A DNA stretch of 64,000 bases from Kalmanozyma brasiliensis GHG001 (Eukaryota > Basidiomycota > Ustilaginomycetes > Ustilaginales): contig NW_015961964.1 of assembly GCF_000497045.1 (NCBI RefSeq), forward strand, positions 62,001 to 126,000. Direction: 5' to 3'. This document shows positions 1 through 7,912 of the stretch, piece after piece; positions within the stretch are counted from its first letter, which is position 1; each line of letters begins with the position of its first letter. A model generated the notes under the pieces. The model was given only the letters and a program-made list of their open reading frames with translations. It was not told the DNA's origin and did no database searches. The position numbers and the translations under genes were made by a program.

Positions 1-520
1 AGCCGTCGTAGAAGGCTTTGAGGCCGTTCTGTCGTGCGGACAGTGGGATCTTGGAAGACGAAGGGTGGTCCTTGAAACCGATCTTGGGCGGCTGCGCACC
101 GACCAGCGACCAGTCGTTGCTGCTGCTTGCAGCTTTGGATGTGGAAGCGGCGCTCGCTGAGGATGACGACGGCGAAGCTTTGACGGCGGAGTAAGCGTTT
201 TTGGCTTTCTTGAGGGGAGGCGGAGACGCCGCAGTGCTGCTGGTGGCACTTGCCTTTGCTGCGGAAGTTGAGGTGCTCTGAGCGGGAGCCGCTCGCTTCA
301 GACCGCTCGACAAGGACTGAGAAGTGCCCGTGATGCTAGTACGAGTAGGCGCTTCGCCTTGAATACCAGCTCGGGTGCTGAGCGCTGTCGTTGATGTCGG
401 GGTGGTGTTTGGAGGGACTGGTTTGTGTGAGAAGGGGCAGAGCGTTCTGGTGGACTCGCACTCGCCCTTTGCGTGGTCAGGGCATGGCAGCTTGGCCAGC
501 AAGCCCAGCGGCTTGAACAT
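1..520 (-). CDS. REX3: RNA exonuclease 3-like protein, N-terminal part (cut by window edge)
   Basis: Reading from an ATG at 518-520, the frame is open for 173 codons to the left edge, so only the N-terminus is present. It begins MFKPLGLLAKLPCPDHAKGE, followed by a CPFSH motif. This Cys/His cluster (CPDH...C...C...H) is typical of the N-terminal zinc finger of the REX3/REXO1 DEDDh exonucleases that trim U5 snRNA, RNase MRP RNA and other stable RNAs. A long Ser/Ala/Thr-rich linker follows, then residues resembling the start of the conserved pre-exonuclease region (IPLSARQNGLKAFYDG). The catalytic domain lies outside the window, so the assignment rests on the zinc-finger motif and linker only. 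No intron is seen in the visible part. Confidence 0.6.
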   Translation of the reverse strand, partial: MFKPLGLLAKLPCPDHAKGECESTRTLCPFSHKPVPPNTTPTSTTALSTRAGIQGEAPTRTSITGTSQSLSSGLKRAAPAQSTSTSAAKASATSSTAASPPPLKKAKNAYSAVKASPSSSSASAASTSKAASSSNDWSLVGAQPPKIGFKDHPSSSKIPLSARQNGLKAFYDG

Positions 521-785
521 GTTCAATGGTCCACGCTGCTCTTGGTGGATTCAGTCGTCGACGGAAGACGAGAAGAAGAAAGGAGAGCATGCACGACAAA
601 GTGGAGGGACATGTGCAGTGCAGCTCAAACACAAAAAAATGTGCTTCCAGGCAAGCAGAAATTGTGAATGTGAGAAGATCCCCCTTTCTACTGTCACACT
701 GTCACACAAGTTCATCATTCGCAAAGGTCATGCTACATCATACGAAGGCAAGCAAGATAGCATTGATAGCAAGCCGGTCACAGAT

Positions 786-2039
786 CTAAGCCCTAGCGCG
801 CATCTCAATGTTGAAAGTCGTCCAAAGAGCTTGGACGATGGTCATGCCGAACATCCACTTGCCCGTAGCTGGCTGCCACTTCTGCTTGTATGTCTTGCCC
901 ATGGGACAGCCCTCGGGGGCCTGTTCGCCCTCCTTCACCTTGATTGTCCTTGCTGGCATCCGCTCGTATCCGTAGTCTTCTCCTGACGCGGTCGTCCTCA
1001 CACCGGGCAAGTCTCGCTCAACGCTCCCTGCCATCTCGCGAAGATCCAGCACCTTGCCTCCAAACACATTGAGCATCAGACAGCAGCTTCCGGATCCGAT
1101 CAGACTCTGCACCACATTCGAGCTGTACTGTCGATTGCGCTTGCGCGATTCGGCGCGACGGACGCAGACGGCCTCGGCAAAGTCGCGGTCCGTCATGTCG
1201 TCCTTCAACTTGCCGTGCTTGAGGTGGGCGGGGAACCAGCGGTCGATCATGTCCTGGTGGGGGCGCGTCATGGCGGTGCGATCCTGCTTCCAGTCGGCGA
1301 GGAAGTAGTCAGGACGCAACAGACTTGCATCGTGTTCGATGATGTTGGCGATGCCGATCGACTCGAGGTCAAAGACGTGACCGCGATCGCTGAACGTGGA
1401 GAAGAGCGGAGAGTAGAGCTGCAGTGCCATGGTGGGTGCGATGTTGAAAGCTCGAGAGATGGCCACCACCATCTTGGAGGCAGCCACCTTGCGACCGGAT
1501 TGGTGGATCAGGCCATGGGTCGCGAGCACGTTGAGACCTGGACAAGGGCATCTGCTGTCCTCGTCTTTCGCAGGGTACGGCTCGGTCCACTCGCCCTTGT
1601 GTCCGATTCCCTCCCAGGTGGCCCAGTCACGGATCCAGTCGTTCTTAGGCTTTCGGCAGTACAGCTCGTGATGCAGCCTCTGGTCTTCCTTGTAGTTCGT
1701 GAGAAGGTTGTAGAGGTGGATCAGGCGGCAGAAGATGTGCGTCAGCGGCCACTGCGCAAACGGAGGAGGACTGGTAGGCGAGAAAGCAGGAGGCACGCAG
1801 TTCTCAGGAAGCGGTTTGATGATCTTGAGCTTGATGAGAAGGCGGTGTACCAGATTGAAGCCCGTCAGCCAGAAGTCGACCAGGAAGATGAAGACGAGCG
1901 CAATGTTGACCGTCAGCTGAGGACGGTTCTGCTGCATGAGTTGAGCGGTGAGGCGGATCATGGACGAGTTGGACTTGTGCATGTGATGCGCCTCATCGCG
2001 CTGGCCCTTGGCCATCGCCTTCGTCCTTGCCGGAGACAT
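786..2039 (-). CDS. Heme-thiolate peroxidase (chloroperoxidase/peroxygenase family)
   Basis: This is a single-exon 417-aa protein; the start chosen is the first ATG, at 2037-2039. Two family signatures are visible. The first is a Pro-Cys-Pro triad at residues 165-167, whose Cys166 should be the axial heme ligand. The second is an EHD acid-base motif at about 235-237, followed by Ser. The order and spacing fit the Peroxidase_2 family, which includes chloroperoxidase, unspecific peroxygenases and the stcC/dotB-type secondary-metabolism oxidases; these oxidise substrates with H2O2. Unusually, the first ~160 residues contain a hydrophobic stretch (about 42-75) that looks like a membrane anchor rather than a cleavable signal. 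Substrate unknown. A TATA-like element lies 62 bp upstream. Confidence 0.85.
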   Translation of the reverse strand: MSPARTKAMAKGQRDEAHHMHKSNSSMIRLTAQLMQQNRPQLTVNIALVFIFLVDFWLTGFNLVHRLLIKLKIIKPLPENCVPPAFSPTSPPPFAQWPLTHIFCRLIHLYNLLTNYKEDQRLHHELYCRKPKNDWIRDWATWEGIGHKGEWTEPYPAKDEDSRCPCPGLNVLATHGLIHQSGRKVAASKMVVAISRAFNIAPTMALQLYSPLFSTFSDRGHVFDLESIGIANIIEHDASLLRPDYFLADWKQDRTAMTRPHQDMIDRWFPAHLKHGKLKDDMTDRDFAEAVCVRRAESRKRNRQYSSNVVQSLIGSGSCCLMLNVFGGKVLDLREMAGSVERDLPGVRTTASGEDYGYERMPARTIKVKEGEQAPEGCPMGKTYKQKWQPATGKWMFGMTIVQALWTTFNIEMRARA

Positions 2040-3135
2040 TGTCAAGTGAGTGGGGTGGGGATGATAGAGAAGGGGAGCCTACGACGAAGCGCGGCCGGTA
2101 GTATATGTATTCACATCTGTCTGGGCAGCCGACACAGCAGCCGTTCTGTCAGCAAATGTGTGAAACAAGCGCTCTTGTCGGTGCACGCCAGGAGGAAGAC
2201 CAATGAATGCTAACGCCGGATGTGCCTCAAAGAGTCTCTGGTCACTGTACTGCATTCGTCGAAACAAGCTTGATGCTAGAGCCAACGAACAACGAGGAAT
2301 TGCACGAGCGCAGGCTGGATTGCAGCCCCGACGCGCGGGCAAGACAGAAGGTGGGGACAAGGTCGCGAAACCCTGCTTTGGACCCTGACCAAGCGAGACT
2401 CGTTCCTGCGCCAGCTGAATGCGAACCACGAGGTCCTTGTAGCTGCGCTTTTTGTGCGGCCTTCCATCGCTATACCAAACAGCTGGGCAAGGGAGCCAAG
2501 ACTCAGAGCACGAGGGATGAATTACAGAACGGCACAAAGGGGCCAATTTGGTGTCTGCCATTCGGGGAGAGCGCGCCGAGAAGCTTCCCGTGGTCACGGT
2601 ATGGTACGTAGCGAGGTTGAATGATTCAATCTCAGCTCGATAACTTCTAGAAATGCTCGGACGCTCTTGATCCATCCAGTCGTGGCACTCGCGCACTCTA
2701 CTCGCGACTGCGGCGAGCAGCGACACATCTCAAAGCCTGTGTTTGATAATGCTTGAGGTTGTTGCAATGATACTGGAACAAGTGCAGCCGAATGAGATCG
2801 ATGATACTGGCGGTTGAGATGGTGGACAGCGACTTGGCCGGAAAGGAACGTAAAAATGACGGAGATGCTCTGTGTTTCTCCCCGGCATGCAGCTCGTATG
2901 CAACGCGGGACCTCAAGTCTTGTTTTTGTGGCTTCTTTCGACCGTCGTCCGCTCTCCCTGTCAAGCCTCGCAACAGCCTGGCTGGAGACGTCCCCTTACC
3001 CGCTCGCTCAACGGCGCGTAAAGTGGCAGAGTGGAAGCGCTCGGCTATGTTCTCGTTGGCATTGAGCTGGAACAGGACGAAGGCTCGACGTTCGACCCTC
3101 TTTGCCCCACATCGCCTCAATGCAGCAATGCTTGC
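2040..3135. other. Non-coding stretch upstream of the peroxygenase gene
   Basis: About 1.1 kb separates the peroxygenase start from the end of the small putative secreted-protein gene. Open frames of 100-215 codons exist on both strands, but none shows a recognisable domain, signal peptide or clear splice pattern. The part nearest 2040 should be the peroxygenase promoter; I see nothing else I can support. Confidence 0.4.
2101..2112 (-). promoter_or_regulatory. TATA-like element of the peroxygenase gene
   Basis: On the minus strand this reads GAATACATATAC and lies 62 bp upstream of the peroxygenase ATG. The same 12-mer occurs 88 bp upstream of the maltase ATG (5434-5445). Position and A/T content suit a TATA box; function is inferred. 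Confidence 0.35.
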
Positions 3136-3372
3136 CTATTCGAAGAAAGCTGCATGACTGCAAATGGGTCCGCTGCAAGGAGCTGTGACATGCTTGACGA
3201 TGGGCGCTTGCTGAGCTCTTTCGACCCTCGCGTATGGACGCAGATCGCTCCGATTGACCAGAGGCACTGCTTCGATTCGCCCATCGATCGGGGCTGCCAA
3301 AGACGTCGCAGCGAAGCATACAAGCGTGACTGCCAAAAAGGTGAGTCGGACTGGAGTGACCTGCTTGAACAT
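3136..3372 (-). CDS. Putative small secreted protein (78 aa)
   Basis: From the ATG at 3370-3372 the frame encodes 78 residues. It begins with a short basic region and a hydrophobic core (RLTFLAVTLVCFAATSLA), then a likely signal-peptidase site before APIDGR. The mature part is about 53 residues with a CSGPIC pair near the end and no recognisable domain. The frame is open a further 38 codons upstream, but that part lacks signal-peptide character, so I prefer the internal ATG. Small secreted proteins are common in smut fungi, where some act as effectors. Nothing here shows such a role. A chance open frame cannot be excluded. Confidence 0.35.
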   Translation of the reverse strand: MFKQVTPVRLTFLAVTLVCFAATSLAAPIDGRIEAVPLVNRSDLRPYARVERAQQAPIVKHVTAPCSGPICSHAAFFE

Positions 3373-3639
3373 GGTGAAGGTGATGTGATGTGATGTGTGT
3401 GAGGCACTAGAAGCGGTAAGCCAGTGACAAAGGCTTGCTGAGCGTAACAAAGGACAGGCGAGGCCTCGACCTCTTATCCCTGTCATTCGTAGCCTGCCCT
3501 CCGCTTTGCAGAGTCATGAGCAGCAAATGAGGCCCACACGCTGCTTCATTACTGTATCTCAGAGCCACTGGCCACCGACAGTCCGTCAGGTGAGAGACAA
3601 CTTCATTTGATGATGTGGCTCGATAAATTGTGGGTCTGA

Positions 3640-3888
3640 TCACATGCCAAGCCGTACAACACCTGCGCCAATACAGCCCACGCCAAAGACGACCAAAGTC
3701 GCGCCCCACAATGGCCTCGCTTTGACCCCACTCGGTAATGGAGAGCGGCGGAAGGTGCCCATGCGATAGGCTTCCACAAATGAGTAAGCGCCGAGGCCTG
3801 ACATGGCAGCAAAGCCTGTCAATCGACAGGCGAGGCAGTCAGATCCCGGTATGCGTTGAGTTGCCGCCGTGGTCGGAGTCTCGAGCAT
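3640..3888 (-). CDS. DMAC1-like (DUF4536) small mitochondrial membrane protein
   Basis: The 82-aa protein carries the DCLACR motif at residues 17-22, followed by a glycine-rich hydrophobic helix (about 25-40) and a second hydrophobic helix near the C-terminus (about 63-80). This Cys-x2-Cys-Arg plus two-helix layout is that of the distal membrane-arm assembly complex protein 1-like family (human DMAC1/TMEM261), whose human member helps assemble complex I. It lies just downstream of MIC10 on the same strand, so two small inner-membrane genes are in tandem with about 370 bp between them. The call rests on the Cys motif and topology. Confidence 0.6.
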   Translation of the reverse strand: MLETPTTAATQRIPGSDCLACRLTGFAAMSGLGAYSFVEAYRMGTFRRSPLPSGVKARPLWGATLVVFGVGCIGAGVVRLGM

Positions 3889-4257
3889 CGAGCGAACGCG
3901 GTACTATGAAGCGACAACAAGAGGAAGGGAAAGAGGGCAAACCCCGGTCAACACAGCCGTTCTCATATCAAGCTGGAGCATCATCCGTCTCAAGCGGTGC
4001 GAGAGCGGGTCAATCGAGGTCCAAGCCAGGCCCGAGGAGCGACATTGCGCGGTGTTCGTGCAACATACTCGCGTCGACGAGCTCTCTGCGCTGCAGAGGA
4101 CTCGCAATCCGAGCTGGACCGTATGTCACTCCACGTTTGGCCCGATGCCGACCCGTTCTCGCTTGCGGGAAGCTTGCGATTTTAGACAGCTTTGTATTGG
4201 ATCGCCCGACTGTAGCACAGGTAGGCGGATGCTGACGGTCGATGCTTCGGACCGTAT
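3889..4257. other. Intergenic between MIC10 and the DMAC1-like gene
   Basis: These 369 bp hold the 3' flank of MIC10 and the promoter of the DMAC1-like gene. No convincing gene or regulatory motif was recognised. Confidence 0.4.
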
Positions 4258-4931
4258 CTAGACTCTGCGCACCTTGTCCTCGAGCTTCTTGGCCTCAGCC
4301 TTGGCCGAGTCGAGAGCCTGCTGGCCCTTCTGTTCCGCCTTTTCAACCACGCGAGCGCTCTTGTCCTGCGCCTTGTCGAGACCTTCGGAAGCTTGCGTCT
4401 TGGCAGCAGAGAAGGCTTCACCCGCCTTTTGTTGGATCTTTTCGAAAGTAGTCTGGGGTGCCGAGCTGGTGGCCGAAACCGAGGTGGTGGAAGAGGATGG
4501 AACGACGCGGACGCCTGGCACGGCGACAGGGTTGAACGAGCGCTCGCAATCAGTGTATGCGGAACCAAGACCGAAGCCGGTGCCGAGCCATACTGGGAAG
4601 GCTCGTCCTGTTGACGGCGTGAGAAGTATGGAGGAATAGGGTGAGCAAAGGACTCAGTCGGTTTTCGAGGCGTCGCGCTACACTTACGTCGGAAGAGGAG
4701 GACAGAAAGGACGACACCGGCAGAGAATCCGATACCGGTCTTGACTACTGCATTGCTGATGCAAAGGTCAGTCTGTCGACATCGCAGAAGTAGGCGCGAA
4801 GTAGAGGAAACGTCAGCTCGTCTGTGCTTCTATTGTTCGTAGTTCGTGAACCGCTGCGGGCTCACCTTCTGCGAGATGATGTCCTCGGACGACACCTTGG
4901 TGCTGGACGCGGAGGCCTTTTGTGACGCCAT
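4258..4931 (-). CDS. MIC10: MICOS complex subunit MIC10 with a long C-terminal helical tail
   Basis: Three exons (4931-4866, 4772-4688, 4607-4258) join into 166 aa. Both introns are GT-AG, 93 and 80 bp. Exon 2 encodes TDLCISNAVVKTG, followed by a glycine-patterned membrane segment; exon 3 continues with a second one ending in GSAYTDCERSFNP. These are the two hairpin membrane segments of MIC10, which oligomerises in the inner mitochondrial membrane to bend it at crista junctions. MIC10 is usually about 90-100 residues. Here about 70 extra residues follow, rich in Ala, Lys, Glu and Gln, and predicted as an amphipathic helix resembling apolipoprotein or LEA repeats. The splice model is supported by homology on both sides of each junction. 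Confidence 0.85.
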
Positions 4932-5532
4932 TGTTGCTGCCTACGACGTTTGTTAGAAGCGATTGGTGGTGGATCAAGAAGAGACTGAAGTGGATGAGCC
5001 GTGCGGTGTCGAGACCAATCTCAGTTCTTCCAGCGACTCTTTCCGAAAAGCAGCGCAGCGCCGCGCCCGACTGCGATCAGCCCAGCCAACTAGCCAGCCA
5101 AAACCTCCACTCGATTGTCGGCCGACACGATGACACGCGTCGGATTTTCGCATCCATTCAGGCTGTTAAAGTCCTTTTCTCGCTGCTCGCTGTCCAACTC
5201 GGCATTGGTGTCTTGGCTCGACCGAGCTGGGACCGGACATGCAAAGCCCCTCGAACATCGGTCAATTCCGAGCTGACGAGCAGGACAGATGGCTGTCTCG
5301 GTAGGGGCTCGGTCGCCATCTTGAGCATGTGCAGCGCAGGCCCCCGCAGGTCCTCCTCCCTCGGCAACAAACAGCCTCAAGATTGTGGGGCCGGATCAAA
5401 GCTTGCCGTTGCTTGCGCACGGCCTTGATAACCGAATACATATACCTTGCAACAAGAACCACCATCGCCCCACACTTTTCGCTGACTACATCACTTCCAT
5501 CACAACAGCCCGCCGCTACGACATTGAGCGAA
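4932..5532. other. Divergent promoter region, MIC10 / maltase
   Basis: 601 bp separate the two divergent starts. A TATA-like element lies 88 bp before the maltase ATG. The maltase frame is open upstream of its ATG, but only through codons without an ATG, so I treat that as leader. Confidence 0.5.
5434..5445 (+). promoter_or_regulatory. TATA-like element of the maltase gene
   Basis: GAATACATATAC, 88 bp upstream of the maltase ATG and identical to the element 62 bp upstream of the peroxygenase ATG on the other strand. Functional role inferred from position. Confidence 0.35.
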
Positions 5533-7293
5533 ATGTCGGCGAAAGACGCGCGCACTTTCTGGTTCCGCGATGCTGTTGTCTATCAGATCTGGCCTGCATC
5601 GTACAAAGACAGCAACAACGATGGGATCGGGGACATCCAGGGAATCATCTCGACGCTCGACTATGTCAAGAGCCTCGGCGTGAACACGATCTGGCTGTCG
5701 CCCATGTATGACTCGCCTCAGGTCGATATGGGCTACGATATCTCGGACTATCAAAACGTGTATCCGCCATACGGCACGCTTCAGGATATGGAAGAGCTGA
5801 TTCGCGAATGTCTCGCGCGTGGCATCAAGCTGATCCTAGACCTCGTCATCAATCATACTTCCGACCAGCACGCTTGGTTTCAGGAATCGAAGAAGAACAA
5901 GGACAATCCGAAAAGGGACTGGTACATCTGGCGTCCTGCCAAGTACGATGCAGAGACGGGCGAACGCATCCCACCGAACAACTGGAGGGGTGCACTGAAC
6001 CAGTCTGCTTGGACGTGGGACGAGGCAACACAAGAGTACTACCTGCACTTGTTCACGCCGCAGCAACCGGATCTGAACTGGACCAACGACGAGTGCAGAC
6101 GCACTCTGTACACCGACACGATCGAATTCTGGCTCAAGAAGGGAATCAATGGGTTCCGCGTTGACACGGTCAACCTGTACAGCAAGCCGATGGACTTCCC
6201 TGATGCTCCCATCACGGATCCGGATGCCAAGTGGCAGATCGGCGACAGTGTCTTCTGCAACGGACCAAGAATGCACGAGTATCTGCAAGAGATGGGTGCC
6301 ATCTTTGCCAAATACGACGCAATGACGGTCGGCGAGCTTCCTGCAACGCCAAACGTCGAGGATGTGATCCGCTATATCTCAGCAGAACGCAGCGAGCTGA
6401 GCGAGATCTTCCAGTTTGACATCTCGATCCTGGGACGAAGCGCGGCCGACTTCTATGCAACACACCCTTACACGCTGAAAGAGCTGAAAGAGGTGGTCGA
6501 GAGGTGGCAACGCTTTGTCGAGGGAACGGATGCTTGGCCGACGGTGTTCCTGGAGAATCACGATCTGCCGAGAGCGATCAGCAAGTACGCTTCGGACAAG
6601 CCCGAGCACATCGCAGCAAGCGGCAAGATGCTTGCGCTCATGGAGACCGGGCTGACAGGAACGCTGTACCTGTATCAAGGACAGGAGATCGGCATGACAA
6701 ATGTGCCGACGACGTGGAGTCACGAGGAGTACAAGGATGTGATTGCCATCAACTACTATCGGGATGCAGCGACACGCTCAAGCAACGATCCGACCGTTCT
6801 GAAGAAGACGCTTGAAGACATCAACAGGCAGGGGAGAGACAATGCCCGCACGCCGATGCAGTGGACCGCGGCTTCCAATGGTGGATTCAGCACGGATGCG
6901 AGCACGGTGCCATGGATGAGAGCCAACGACAATTATACGAGCATCAACGTGGCTGCCCAGGAGGACGATGAGGAATCGGTGCTAGCATTCTACCGCAAGG
7001 CACTAGCGGTGAGAAAGCAGTATGCCTCGTTGCTGGGCAGGGGCGAGTTCAGGCTGTTGGAAAGGGACGATCAACAAGTGTTCAAATATGTCAAGATTGC
7101 AGAAGGCGGGAAGGACGGTGATGCTGGAGCGAGGGCTTTCGCTGTGCTCAACTTTTCCGACATGCCTCAAGAGTATCAAGTGCCAGAAGAAGCGGGGGGC
7201 AGCAAAGCCAGGGTGCTTCTCGGCTCGCTAGAGGACGGGCAGCCAGGCAAGCTGCGAGCGTGGGAAGGGAGGATGTACGTCTACGAGCCTTAG
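5533..7293 (+). CDS. Alpha-glucosidase (maltase/isomaltase type, GH13)
   Basis: Single exon, 586 aa, starting at the ATG before SAKDARTFWF. The N-terminus has the GH13 (beta/alpha)8 landmarks VVYQIWPASYKDSNNDGIGD and DMGYDISDY. Catalytic residues are visible: nucleophile Asp211 in GFRVDTVN, acid/base Glu268 in TVGELP, and transition-state stabiliser Asp344 in ENHDLPR. The length matches the ~580-residue intracellular yeast maltases and S. pombe Mal1. There is no signal peptide, so it probably hydrolyses imported maltose or related alpha-glucosides in the cytosol. No sugar transporter is adjacent. Whether it prefers alpha-1,4 or alpha-1,6 links cannot be fixed from sequence alone. Confidence 0.93.
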   Translation: MSAKDARTFWFRDAVVYQIWPASYKDSNNDGIGDIQGIISTLDYVKSLGVNTIWLSPMYDSPQVDMGYDISDYQNVYPPYGTLQDMEELIRECLARGIKLILDLVINHTSDQHAWFQESKKNKDNPKRDWYIWRPAKYDAETGERIPPNNWRGALNQSAWTWDEATQEYYLHLFTPQQPDLNWTNDECRRTLYTDTIEFWLKKGINGFRVDTVNLYSKPMDFPDAPITDPDAKWQIGDSVFCNGPRMHEYLQEMGAIFAKYDAMTVGELPATPNVEDVIRYISAERSELSEIFQFDISILGRSAADFYATHPYTLKELKEVVERWQRFVEGTDAWPTVFLENHDLPRAISKYASDKPEHIAASGKMLALMETGLTGTLYLYQGQEIGMTNVPTTWSHEEYKDVIAINYYRDAATRSSNDPTVLKKTLEDINRQGRDNARTPMQWTAASNGGFSTDASTVPWMRANDNYTSINVAAQEDDEESVLAFYRKALAVRKQYASLLGRGEFRLLERDDQQVFKYVKIAEGGKDGDAGARAFAVLNFSDMPQEYQVPEEAGGSKARVLLGSLEDGQPGKLRAWEGRMYVYEP

Positions 7294-7912
7294 AAGTCTC
7301 TCTCGTGGCAGAACGCAGGAACGACATCGCGTGCTTTGGCTCATCGCGCGCGACCGGTCAAGCATGTCAAACTGAACTTCCGAGATTTCTTCTCAAGCGG
7401 TGGCGGCAATTCCACCTGTCAAAAAATCGTTTTCTTCTTGACGAAAATCACGTCAAAAAATCAATTTGGAAGCCAGCCCGTCGGCCAACTTCCCGATGGT
7501 CCCGCCGCCGCTCTTTTCGCCGTTTCGGGTTTGGCTTTTGGCTCTGCCGATTCCTGAGCCATCCTTTGTCAACCTCTTTTCTTGGGTTGTTCACACGCCG
7601 CTTGCCTCTGTGGCATCGAGCCAATCGTAGTCAGCCGTGTTGATGCGCAGCAATGTTTGACAGCCTCGCCCTGCAGGATCTCGCATCAATCGAGCACGCC
7701 ATCGACCTGAGCGTTGACGAAAGTCGATCCCACCACCCTTTTTTTCCGTTTGCTGCCATCAAACCTTAGCATGTGTGACGGAGAGCCACATGGCTAAAGC
7801 GATGGCACCTCGCACCAAGACTATTTATCAACGCCTTCCTGAACTCTCCCCTCTTCGCACGACCACCATCTAGCCCGCTGAGATCCCACACGCTCTGAGA
7901 GCTGTCCTCAAC
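7294..7912. other. Intergenic between maltase and amino-acid permease
   Basis: 619 bp holding the maltase 3' flank and the permease promoter. The sequence CTATTTATCA about 92 bp before the permease ATG is a weak TATA candidate that includes one GATA core on the reverse strand. No gene is supported. Confidence 0.4.

Noticed and set aside
1215..2213. 332-codon plus-strand open frame opposite the peroxygenase
   Set aside because: The opposite strand encodes a protein with PCP and EHD motifs; this frame is Arg/Val-rich with no domain.
2079..2726. 215-codon minus-strand frame upstream of the peroxygenase
   Set aside because: No domain, signal or splice evidence; composition not distinguishable from chance in GC-rich DNA.
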